Virus record (IMG/VR): IMGVR_UViG_3300029258_005760
Coordinates: 1-24,549 of that record
Strand: one strand, 5' to 3'
DNA: 24,549 nucleotides
Origin: a virus
The first letter of the stretch is position 1, and the number at the start of each line of letters is the position of its first letter. The notes below the pieces were generated by a model. That model did no database searches, had not been told where the DNA came from, and saw nothing but the letters and a program-made list of their open reading frames with translations. Positions 1-6,662 of this stretch are shown here, piece by piece. The position numbers and the translations under genes were made by a program.

Positions 1-1
1 G

Positions 2-82
2 CGAGAGTTCGGCGGCTCGGCGTTCGGCGTCCGCGCCGTGGAGGCTCAGGACGGGCCCATCGCAAGGGAGTGCGAGCGATGA
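2..82 (+). CDS. 3' end of an upstream gene (partial, unknown product)
   Basis: The frame starting at base 2 is open from the window edge and ends at a TGA at 80-82, giving a 26-residue C-terminal tail with charged residues near the end (ends ...IARECER). Its stop overlaps the ATG at 79 of the next gene in an ATGA arrangement, the same coupling used throughout this phage. That coupling is the main reason to call it a real gene end. Nothing in the short tail identifies a function. Confidence 0.5.
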   Translation, partial: REFGGSAFGVRAVEAQDGPIARECER

Positions 83-1101
83 GGTCCGTCCTGACCTTCT
101 CGGCCATCAACTGCTTCCGCAACTGCCCGCGGAAGTTCAAGCACCGCTACATCGACCTCCTGCGGCCGGTGGAGAAAGCCGAGGCGCTGGCCTTCGGCGA
201 CGTGATCCACCAGGCGCTGGAGCGGTGGCACACCCGCCCGGCCGACAACCGGCGGATGCTGGAGGTGCTGGCGCTGCTCGACGCCAAGTACCCCGGCCGG
301 GACACCAAGGCCACGCAGAAGTCGGCCTGGCACCTGGCGCGGGCGATGATGATGGGTTACGTCGAGCGGTACGCCCAGGAGGAATTCGAGGTCCTCCACG
401 CCGAAAAGCAGTTCGAGGCCGAAATCCGCAACCCCGACACCGGCCGGCTCAGCCAGACGTTCACCATCGCCGGCAAGGTCGACGGGATTGTCCGAGTGGG
501 CGACGAACTGTACCTGCTGGAGCACAAGACGGCCTCATCGCTCACATCGGACTACCTCGACCGGCTGTGGACCGACACGCAGATCGCCCTGTACTGCTTC
601 TACCTCCGGCAGCAGGGCTTCCCCATCGTCGGCGTCATCTACAACGTCCTGTTGAAGTCCCGCCTTCAGCAGCGCGCCGGCGAGACGGACGCCGAATTCG
701 AGGCCCGACGCACGGCGCTGGCGGCCAAGAACAAGAGCGGCAAGTCCACGGCCAAACGCCAGGAGCCCGAGTCTGACGAGCAGTTCGCCGCCCGCCTCCA
801 CGAGTGGTATACCCGGTCGGAGGCCTTCCACCGCGAGCGCATCTACCTCTCCGAGGACCGCCTGGCGATGCTCCAGGAGGAGGTCTGGGAGATCACGCAG
901 CAGTACCTGGACGCCAAGGGCCGCGGCAAGTGGCTGATGAACACGTCCAACTGCTTCAGCTACCAGCGGCCCTGCGAATACCTGCCGTACTGCCAGAGCA
1001 GCTTCAACCCCAACGTCCGCGACAACCTCTACCAGATCGTCCCTGCGCACGAGGAGCTGGCGACCGCCGCCGTCGCGGAATCCACCGACAGCGACTTCTA
1101 A
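79..1101 (+). CDS. RecB/Cas4-like PD-(D/E)XK nuclease with Fe-S cysteines
   Basis: Predicted DNA exonuclease of the PD-(D/E)XK superfamily (PDDEXK_1, RecB/Cas4-like), acting in phage DNA recombination or processing. The catalytic set is visible: H44 in GDVIHQAL, D135 in AGKVDGIV, and E148-x-K150 in LLEHKTAS. Cysteines near the N-terminus (C12, C16) and three at the C-terminus (C292, C299, C305) match the split four-cysteine iron-sulfur pattern of Cas4/AddB-type nucleases. I chose ATG 79 over the in-frame GTG at 70 because AAGGGAG (64-70) sits about 8 nt before ATG 79, and because ATG 79 overlaps the previous stop as ATGA. The product is 340 aa. It is followed by a Sak4-like ATPase and a DUF669 protein, a common phage recombination set. 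No CRISPR array or other cas gene is near, so it is not called Cas4. Confidence 0.85.
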   Translation: MRSVLTFSAINCFRNCPRKFKHRYIDLLRPVEKAEALAFGDVIHQALERWHTRPADNRRMLEVLALLDAKYPGRDTKATQKSAWHLARAMMMGYVERYAQEEFEVLHAEKQFEAEIRNPDTGRLSQTFTIAGKVDGIVRVGDELYLLEHKTASSLTSDYLDRLWTDTQIALYCFYLRQQGFPIVGVIYNVLLKSRLQQRAGETDAEFEARRTALAAKNKSGKSTAKRQEPESDEQFAARLHEWYTRSEAFHRERIYLSEDRLAMLQEEVWEITQQYLDAKGRGKWLMNTSNCFSYQRPCEYLPYCQSSFNPNVRDNLYQIVPAHEELATAAVAESTDSDF

Positions 1102-1113
1102 GGAGCAATCCTC

Positions 1114-1863
1114 ATGGCCATCGCGCTACCCAAGGAAAAGACCAAGCTCTCGCTGGACCTGTCCAGAAAGACCATCTTGGTGTACGGCCCGCCGAAGATC
1201 GGCAAGTCGACCTTCGCCAGCCGGTTCCCCCACGCCTTGTTCTTCGAGTGCGAGCCGGGGCTGAACGAGCTGGAGGTCTTCAAGGTCCCCACGTACTCGT
1301 GGGCGGACTTCCTGGCTGCCTGCAAGCTCGTCGCCACCGGCGATCACCCGTTCAAGACCATCGTCGTCGATACGGTGGACAATGCCTTCAAGCTCTGCAG
1401 CGAGCACATCTGCGCCCAGCAGAAGATCGACTACGAGGGCGACCTGGAGCACGGCAAGGGCTGGGCGTTCGTGAAGAACGAGTGGCACCGCGTCCTGACG
1501 CGGCTGGCCAGCCTGCCGTACGGGCTGGTCCTGATCAGCCACGCCACCGACAAGCAGATCAAGACGCGGACGGAGGAGTACACCAAGACCCAGCCCAGTC
1601 TGCCCGACCGGGCCCGCAACGTCGTGCTGGGGCTGGTGGACATCATCCTGTATTGCGACACGATTACCCGCAAGGGCAAGGACGGCGGCGCCACCATCGA
1701 GCGGGTGATTCGCACCAAGCCCAACCCCGCCTACGAGGCCGGCGACCGCACCGGGCGGCTGCCGGAGACCCTCGCTTTGGACTTCACCGCGTTCTGCAAG
1801 GCCTTCGCGGAAGGCCGGCAGGCTGCCCAGACTGCCGCCCCCAACGGCAAGGAGACCAAGTAA
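1114..1863 (+). CDS. Sak4-like RecA-fold ATPase (AAA_24)
   Basis: A 249-aa P-loop NTPase of the phage nucleotide-binding family (AAA_24, Sak4-like), predicted to act as a single-strand annealing or RecA-like recombinase in the cytoplasm. Walker A is YGPPKIGKST at residues 24-33 (K31). Walker B is TIVVDTVD at residues 82-89 (D86). A later segment, LVLISHATDKQIKTR, fits the strand and sensor region of RecA-like cores. The ATG at 1114 follows AAGGAG (1100-1105) by about 8 nt. The stop overlaps the next ATG as TAATG. The neighbours, a Cas4-like nuclease upstream and a DUF669 protein downstream, form the usual Sak4-SSB-exonuclease trio of phages, which supports the role by context. A generic P-loop ATPase without annealing activity remains possible. 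Confidence 0.85.
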   Translation: MAIALPKEKTKLSLDLSRKTILVYGPPKIGKSTFASRFPHALFFECEPGLNELEVFKVPTYSWADFLAACKLVATGDHPFKTIVVDTVDNAFKLCSEHICAQQKIDYEGDLEHGKGWAFVKNEWHRVLTRLASLPYGLVLISHATDKQIKTRTEEYTKTQPSLPDRARNVVLGLVDIILYCDTITRKGKDGGATIERVIRTKPNPAYEAGDRTGRLPETLALDFTAFCKAFAEGRQAAQTAAPNGKETK

Positions 1864-2351
1864 TGACCCCCGAAACGAATGCCTTCGATCAGCCCGAGTA
1901 TGACCCCAACGCTCCCGACCAGGTCGGCGGCGGCGTGGACCTCGCGGCCTTTGACGAGGAGTACGAGCAGGCCGAGGCCCCGGCCTTCGACGAGGTGCCC
2001 GACGGCAAGTACCAGGTCCGCATCGAGTCCGTGAGGATGGCCGAGAGCCAGAAGCACGACCCGATGATCAAGTGGGACTTGATCGTCATCTCCGGCCAGT
2101 TCGAGGGCCGGCACATCTTCAAGAACTCGGTGATCACGCAGGCGTCGCTGCCCTTCGTCAAGGGCGACCTGAAGACCTTGGGCCTGCAGCTGCCCAAGTT
2201 CAGCGACCTGCCCAACCACCTGGAGGAGCTGCTGGACAAGCGGCTCCAGGTCACCAAGCGGACCAAGGACGAGTTCACCAACGTGTACTTCAACAAGCTC
2301 CTGGCCATCCCTGACGGCGGCGGGCTGCAGGGCGAACCCGCGCCCTTCTAG
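1863..2351 (+). CDS. DUF669 family protein, probable ssDNA-binding partner
   Basis: A 162-aa acidic protein matching the DUF669 family found beside Sak4/Sak3-type recombinases in phages; members are thought to be OB-fold, SSB-like proteins. Visible family features are VPDGKYQVRIESV after an acidic N-terminal stretch, IKWDLIVISGQFEGRHIFKN, LPFVKGDLKTLGLQLP, and VTKRTKDEFTNVYFNKLL near the C-terminus. The start ATG overlaps the stop of the ATPase gene (TAATG), implying translational coupling. A longer in-frame reading exists upstream, but it runs through the nuclease and ATPase genes in another frame and is not credible. The tRNA-like gene starts 9 nt after the stop. The single-strand binding role is inferred from family and context. 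Confidence 0.8.
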   Translation: MTPETNAFDQPEYDPNAPDQVGGGVDLAAFDEEYEQAEAPAFDEVPDGKYQVRIESVRMAESQKHDPMIKWDLIVISGQFEGRHIFKNSVITQASLPFVKGDLKTLGLQLPKFSDLPNHLEELLDKRLQVTKRTKDEFTNVYFNKLLAIPDGGGLQGEPAPF

Positions 2352-2359
2352 GCGGGCGA

Positions 2360-2432
2360 GGCGGGGCTGGGCGTTGGCGTACCCGCGAGGCTCATAACCT
2401 CGAGCTCGTCGGTCCGAATCCGACCCCCGCCT
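2360..2432 (+). tRNA. tRNA-Met/Ile2-like gene, anticodon CAT, with unusual conserved positions
   Basis: A 73-nt cloverleaf can be drawn by hand. The acceptor stem GGCGGGG (2360-2366) pairs fully with CCCCGCC (2425-2431), with discriminator T2432 and no encoded CCA. The D-stem is only GGG/CCC (2369-2371/2382-2384). The anticodon stem CGAGG/CCTCG (2386-2390/2398-2402) is perfect with loop CTCATAA, anticodon CAT at 2393-2395. The T-stem GTCGG/CCGAC (2408-2412/2420-2424) is perfect with loop TCCGAAT. Several near-invariant residues differ: C at position 8 instead of U, G instead of A14, and C at position 55 in the T-loop. It could be a working phage tRNA, a tRNA-Ile2 whose C34 is modified, or a decaying copy. 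Confidence 0.6.
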
Positions 2433-2440
2433 GTAGGGAC

Positions 2441-2493
2441 GCGCGTGGGATGGCGTGCCGAACGGACCGGCCAGACTCCCCGCGCCCACGCGC
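2441..2493 (+). repeat. Inverted repeat between the tRNA and the ERCC4 nuclease gene
   Basis: GCGCGTGGG at 2441-2449 is the exact reverse complement of CCCACGCGC at 2485-2493, with a 35-nt loop. It starts 9 nt after the tRNA-like gene and ends 30 nt before the nuclease start. It could form a leader hairpin or help tRNA processing. In GC-rich sequence a 9-bp match can arise by chance, and no U-tract follows, so it is not a terminator. Confidence 0.3.
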
Positions 2494-2523
2494 GCCCCTC
2501 CAACATCCGCAAGGACCGGTGGA

Positions 2524-2970
2524 ATGGACTTCCGAATCGTCATCGATACGCGAGAGCAGGAACCCTACGACTTCGACTGCGCAACGCAGCGCCGCAAGCT
2601 CGAGGCCGGGGACTACTCCGTGGCCGGCCTGGAGGACGCGGTGGCTGTGGAGCGTAAGAGTCTCCGGGACTTCGTCTCCACGGTGATCCACGACTTCACG
2701 CGGTTCGCGGTCGAGCTACAGAAGCTCTCGAAGCTCGGCGCCGCGTGCGTGGTGGTCGAGGCCGACCTGGACCAGGTCCTGCGCGGCCTGGCCGCCGGCG
2801 CGTGCGGCAACGTCGCGCCCGAGTCGCTGTTGGGGGCGACGGCGCACATCTCGCTGCACTTCGGTGTGCCCGTCTTCTGGTGCGGCAGCCGCCAGGCGGC
2901 GCGGGCCTTCACGGACGCCTTCCTGCGGATGTTCGTGCGCCTGCGGGCGCGGGGGGGCGAGCGGCCATGA
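2524..2970 (+). CDS. ERCC4-domain (XPF/Mus81-type) nuclease
   Basis: A 148-aa stand-alone ERCC4 nuclease domain, predicted to cut branched or flap DNA during recombination or replication. The catalytic signature is present in order: IDTREQ (residues 7-12), LEAGDYSV (residues 26-33, D30), then ERKSLRDF (residues 43-50), matching the GDY...ERKxxxD motif of XPF/Mus81 and archaeal Hef. No helicase domain or HhH repeat is attached, as is usual for phage and archaeal-virus versions. ATG 2524 follows AAGGA at 2511-2515. An upstream in-frame ATG at 2455 would run through the inverted repeat and gives a Pro/Arg-rich tail unlike the family, so it was rejected. The stop overlaps the next ATG as ATGA. 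Confidence 0.85.
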   Translation: MDFRIVIDTREQEPYDFDCATQRRKLEAGDYSVAGLEDAVAVERKSLRDFVSTVIHDFTRFAVELQKLSKLGAACVVVEADLDQVLRGLAAGACGNVAPESLLGATAHISLHFGVPVFWCGSRQAARAFTDAFLRMFVRLRARGGERP

Positions 2971-3137
2971 TCCGCATGAACTTCTACGACTACCTGAAGG
3001 AGGAACTGGCCCACGGCGGCCTGTGGGAGTGGGCCAAGGACCGGCCGTACCGGGAGGTCATCGCCAAGCCCGAGATCATCTTCGCCCACGAGCGGGCGTG
3101 GAAGCGGCTCCGGGAGGCGGAGGCCAGACATGACTGA
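2967..3137 (+). CDS. Small hypothetical protein (56 aa)
   Basis: A 56-residue protein coupled to both neighbours: its ATG overlaps the nuclease stop (ATGA) and its stop lies inside the start of the next gene. It is rich in aromatic and charged residues (NFYDYLKEEL, GGLWEWAKDRPYREVI) and looks mostly helical. There are no cysteines, signal peptide or membrane segment. I do not recognise a family. Placement suggests an accessory in the recombination module. The tight overlap and lack of a better frame support it being real. Confidence 0.6.
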   Translation: MIRMNFYDYLKEELAHGGLWEWAKDRPYREVIAKPEIIFAHERAWKRLREAEARHD

Positions 3138-3435
3138 CACGCTGTGCCTCCGCAACACGCTGCACAGCCACCAGGAGCGCGACCGCCGCCGGCCGAGCAC
3201 CGACAGCAACCGCTATCCCGGCCACGAGCAGCGGATGGCCTGGCACATGATGCAGGTCCGCAACCACGCCTGCCCGTGCGGCAGCAAGGAGCGCTTCGGC
3301 GCCTGCTGCTTGGGCAAGTGCCGCTGCAAGCGGTGCGGCAAGGTCTTCCTGCTTCCCGACGGCGGCCCGGAGGCCTGCCCCGCCTGCGGTTCGGACGAGG
3401 TGGCGGTCGTGCATCTGAAGGAGGTGTGCGGATGA
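3130..3435 (+). CDS. SEC-C motif plus zinc-ribbon protein
   Basis: A 101-aa protein with two metal-binding parts. The middle (about residues 48-61) reads ACPCGSKERFGACC, a SEC-C motif (CxC...CC) as seen at the SecA C-terminus and in many small zinc proteins. It is followed directly by a zinc ribbon: CRCKRCGKVF, then EACPACGSDEV. The first 45 residues are Arg/His-rich without a recognised fold. It probably binds nucleic acid or protein through zinc; the target is unknown. Start and stop overlap the neighbouring genes (ATG inside the previous gene end, stop inside GGATGA before the next), so it belongs to the same translationally coupled operon. Confidence 0.7.
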   Translation: MTDTLCLRNTLHSHQERDRRRPSTDSNRYPGHEQRMAWHMMQVRNHACPCGSKERFGACCLGKCRCKRCGKVFLLPDGGPEACPACGSDEVAVVHLKEVCG

Positions 3436-3632
3436 GGACCTGCGAGGCATGCGGGCGGGAGTTCACGCTCGTCCATAGGGACCCGACCTGCCCGTACTGC
3501 GGCTACAACACCGACCCCCGGAGCCCTCTTCCGCGAAGCAAGGCGTCGCTGGCGCGGATGGAGCAGGACCGTCAGGAACAGGAAGAGAGGGAGCGGGAAC
3601 TGAATGAGTATCTCGGCGCCGCCACAGACTGA
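3432..3632 (+). CDS. Small zinc-ribbon protein with charged helical tail
   Basis: A 66-aa protein. The first 25 residues form a CxxC...CxxC zinc ribbon (RTCEACGREF ... DPTCPYCGYN). The rest is a highly charged helix (MEQDRQEQEERERELNEYL), likely coiled coil. It may be a nucleic-acid-binding or adaptor protein, but the partner is unknown. The ATG at 3432 overlaps the previous stop, and its last codons overlap the start of the RecD2-like helicase at 3604, so it may be translated together with the helicase. Confidence 0.65.
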   Translation: MRTCEACGREFTLVHRDPTCPYCGYNTDPRSPLPRSKASLARMEQDRQEQEERERELNEYLGAATD

Positions 3633-5796
3633 ATCCCCGGCGATCCGGGGCGTGGTGCACCGCGCCTTCTTCTCCAGCCCGTCGTTCTCGGCGGGGCTGC
3701 TGAGGACGGAGGACGGCAGCTTCGTCCGCTTCCGCGGGAGCTTTCATGCGACCGAGGGCGACAGCGTCGCGCTGATCGGCCGGTGGGTCAAGGACGCCAA
3801 GTTCGGCCGCCAGTTCGAGGTCGAGCAGCTCTGCTATGACCTGCCCGACACGCACGACGGGCTGGTTCAGTACCTGGCGTCGCATCCGGCCTTCAAGGGC
3901 ATCGGCCTGAAGACCGCCGAGAAGCTCGTGGCGCACGCCGGGGACGGCGAGTCTCTGGACCGGCTCCTGCGCGGCGACCTGGAGGATCTGCACCGGCGGC
4001 TGCGGATTCCGCTGCCGGTGCTCCGGACGCTCCGCGACGCATGGATCGCCAGTGCCGCCGAGAACGAAATCCGCGCCTTCCTGGCGGGCTTCGGCCTGAC
4101 TGGCCAGCAGACCACCACGCTGCTGGAGACCTACGGCAACGCCGTGGTCGGCATCCTGCGGAACGACCCCTACGTGCTCATCAAGCACCTCGACGGCTAC
4201 GGCTTCAGACGGGTGGACAAGATCGCCCGCAGGATGGGCGTGCCCAAGAACCACCCCGGACGCATTGAGGCGGCGATCACATACTGCCTCACCGAGGAGC
4301 TGGCCGGCGGTCATACCTGGACGGCTGGCAGCGACCTGCTGGACAAGGCCAACGAGGTCCTGTTCCTGGACGGCCTCGACAGCCGCGACACCATCCGCAA
4401 ATCCGCCGACTCCCTACTGGAAGAAGGGCGTATCGTCGCCGACGGCAGCGCCGTCAGCACGTCTTGGATCAGGGACGCCGAGAGGCTAATCTTCGACACC
4501 CTTCGGACGCACGCCCGGGCCGTGAGCCCCATTCCGCACGCAGCCGATCCGCGCCTCAATGCCCGCCAGCAGGTTGCCTTCGACAACGCGCTGAGCCACA
4601 GCATTTCCGTCATCTCCGGGGGGGCCGGCACAGGCAAGACGTTCGTCGTGTCGCGCCTGGCCGAGACGTTCCGCACCCGTGGCATCTCGGCCGCTCTCTG
4701 CGCACCGACGGGCAAGGCCGCCAAGCGGATCGAGGAGCTGATGCGCCTTCACGGCGTGGACCTCGAGGCCGCCACAATCCACCGCCTGCTGCGGTATGAC
4801 GGCCGCCGCTTCAATCTCGTCAGCCTCTCCGACGGGATCATCGACACCCCTCAGCCGGGCCGAACCGGCGAATCCCATCCCGGCTACGACGCCGTCATCG
4901 CCGACGAGGTGTCGATGGTCGACGTCCCGCTGCTGGCCGAGCTGCTCAGGCGGATCGACTTCGCCAGGACGCGCCTGGTCCTGGTGGGCGACCACAACCA
5001 ACTGCCGCCGGTTGGCCCGGGCAACGTCCTGCGGGACGTCATCCACCACAACCTCGCGCCGACGACCGTGCTGACAGAGGTGGTCCGCCAGGCGGGAATC
5101 CTCAAGGCCAACAGCACGAGGATTCTCTCGGGCGCCGTCGCGCCCACGGCCGTCAACGACCCGGCGTGGGCCGTGATCGACTCGTTTCGCGAGGCCGGGC
5201 ACATCGCGGCCTACTTGCGCGAGCTGATCCTGAGGATGATCCCCGAACGGCTGGGCTACGACCCGGTCTGGGGCGTCCAGATCATCACACCCACGCACAA
5301 GGGGCCGCTGGGCACGAAGGCCATCAACGAGATGATGCAGTTCCTGCTGCACGGGCGCGCCGAGCGGAGGTTCGCCGTCGGCGACAAGGTCATTCAGACG
5401 GCCAACGACTATGAGATGGGCGTGATGAACGGCACCATCGGCCGGGTCGTGGACTGCGGCCGCGACGGCTGCCACGTGGATTTCGACGGGCGAATCCACG
5501 AGATCGGCCGGGATCGGTTGGGCAACCTCCAACTCGCCTACGCGCTGACCGCCCACAAGGCCCAGGGCAGCGAGTTCCCCTGCGCCGTCGTCATCTGCCA
5601 CAGATCCCACTACTTCGCCGACCGCAACTGGCTCTACACCGCGGTGACGCGGGCCGCGAAGACCTGCATCCTCGTGGGCGACCGCTGGGGCCTGCAGCAC
5701 GCCGCCGACAAGAACAACACCATCGCCAGGCGCACGTTCCTGGGGCTGTGGTCGGCGCGGGCGGCCCGGACGCCGGGCACGGAGGGAACTCCATGA
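3604..5796 (+). CDS. recD2-like: RecD2-like SF1B DNA helicase
   Basis: A 730-aa superfamily 1B helicase of the RecD/TraA type, expected to unwind DNA 5'-3' in phage replication or recombination. The N-terminal part has the OB-like segment and helix-hairpin-helix region typical of RecD2 (for example FKGIGLKTAEKLVAHAGDG). The motor follows: Walker A GGAGTGKT at residues 339-346 (K345), CAPTGKAAKRIEEL, Walker B/DExx ADEVSMVD around residues 433-440 (D434, E435), VGDHNQLPPVGPGNVL, and near the C-terminus TAHKAQGSEFPCAVV (UvrD_C_2, residues about 646-660) and YTAVTRAAK. Length is close to bacterial RecD2. It is RecD2-like because no RecB/RecC partner is present; the Cas4-like nuclease upstream could cooperate with it. 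Confidence 0.92.
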   Translation: MSISAPPQTESPAIRGVVHRAFFSSPSFSAGLLRTEDGSFVRFRGSFHATEGDSVALIGRWVKDAKFGRQFEVEQLCYDLPDTHDGLVQYLASHPAFKGIGLKTAEKLVAHAGDGESLDRLLRGDLEDLHRRLRIPLPVLRTLRDAWIASAAENEIRAFLAGFGLTGQQTTTLLETYGNAVVGILRNDPYVLIKHLDGYGFRRVDKIARRMGVPKNHPGRIEAAITYCLTEELAGGHTWTAGSDLLDKANEVLFLDGLDSRDTIRKSADSLLEEGRIVADGSAVSTSWIRDAERLIFDTLRTHARAVSPIPHAADPRLNARQQVAFDNALSHSISVISGGAGTGKTFVVSRLAETFRTRGISAALCAPTGKAAKRIEELMRLHGVDLEAATIHRLLRYDGRRFNLVSLSDGIIDTPQPGRTGESHPGYDAVIADEVSMVDVPLLAELLRRIDFARTRLVLVGDHNQLPPVGPGNVLRDVIHHNLAPTTVLTEVVRQAGILKANSTRILSGAVAPTAVNDPAWAVIDSFREAGHIAAYLRELILRMIPERLGYDPVWGVQIITPTHKGPLGTKAINEMMQFLLHGRAERRFAVGDKVIQTANDYEMGVMNGTIGRVVDCGRDGCHVDFDGRIHEIGRDRLGNLQLAYALTAHKAQGSEFPCAVVICHRSHYFADRNWLYTAVTRAAKTCILVGDRWGLQHAADKNNTIARRTFLGLWSARAARTPGTEGTP

Positions 5797-6662
5797 ACCG
5801 GCTGGCCATCGAGCGCGTCGCCCACGAGGGTATCCACGCCGCCACGGCGCGAAGCGGGCCCTTGCCCGCGAACTTCTCGGACCTGATCACGCGGATGCTC
5901 CGCCGCGCCACATTCGTGGACGCCCGGGCAATCCGGGACATGGTGGACGGCCAGGGCATCAGTGAGATCGTTGACGGCCCCGAGCCGAGAATGCCGTGGC
6001 CGGCCGTGTGGGCAGACTTCGCATGCTCCGTTGATGACCGCGACGCCGGGGCGGTGCTCGCGGGTCAGACCCCGGGCGGCATGGTGGTCGCGTACCTGAT
6101 CGTCGCGATTGCCGGCCGGCCCCCGTGCCTGATCGGTTATGCCGAGTGGGACGAGCACCTGCCGATCAAGGGCTGCCGCCAGGACGGGCGGGATCTGCAG
6201 GTATACCAGCCCGTTGAGGTCGTCGAGGAAGGCTTCGCCAGGAACACCGCCGACATCGCCATTTCCCAGCTCGTCGGGTTCTTCCACCTGCTGAGGCTCC
6301 TGCAGTGCAGGAATATCAGCTCGCGGCCCGCCCCGGCGGCGCTACGGCCGGTCGTTTCCGAGCGGCTCAGCCGCCGGTACGGCCCCGCCGAGGGCGGATA
6401 CCGGATGCACACCGTCACGATCAGGATCGGGCGGGAAAGAACCGTTCCCCTCGCGTCCGTTGCCGCTCAGAACCGAGACTTGCCCCTGCACTTGGTTCGC
6501 GGGCACTTCAAGCACTATTCCCCCGACGCGCCGCTCTTCGGCAGGTACGCGGGCTGGTGGTGGTGGGCGCCCCAGCTTCGCGGCAGCGGCCGCAACGGCG
6601 TCGTGGACAAGAACTACAGGATCGCCGCCGATCAGCCTGTGGAAGCGGGAGCTGCGCTATGA
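5793..6662 (+). CDS. Conserved phage protein of unknown function (tetra-Trp motif)
   Basis: A 289-aa protein without a signal peptide or clear catalytic motif. The most striking part is near the C-terminus: LVRGHFKHYSPDAPLFGRY, a run of four tryptophans, and PQLRGSGRNGVVDKNY. I recall this HxxRGHFxxY...LFGxYxGxWWW...RG pattern in small phage and prophage proteins annotated only as hypothetical. The His, Arg and Trp residues may form a nucleic-acid or base-binding surface (inference). ATG 5793 overlaps the helicase stop (ATGA) and follows GGAGGG. Its stop overlaps the start of the primase-helicase gene (ATGA), so it is made in step with the replication enzymes. Confidence 0.7.
   Translation: MNRLAIERVAHEGIHAATARSGPLPANFSDLITRMLRRATFVDARAIRDMVDGQGISEIVDGPEPRMPWPAVWADFACSVDDRDAGAVLAGQTPGGMVVAYLIVAIAGRPPCLIGYAEWDEHLPIKGCRQDGRDLQVYQPVEVVEEGFARNTADIAISQLVGFFHLLRLLQCRNISSRPAPAALRPVVSERLSRRYGPAEGGYRMHTVTIRIGRERTVPLASVAAQNRDLPLHLVRGHFKHYSPDAPLFGRYAGWWWWAPQLRGSGRNGVVDKNYRIAADQPVEAGAAL

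Noticed and set aside
79-1101. Cas4 as part of a CRISPR system
   Set aside because: No repeats-spacer array or other cas gene is present, and the neighbours are phage recombination genes; a RecB/Cas4-like phage nuclease explains it.
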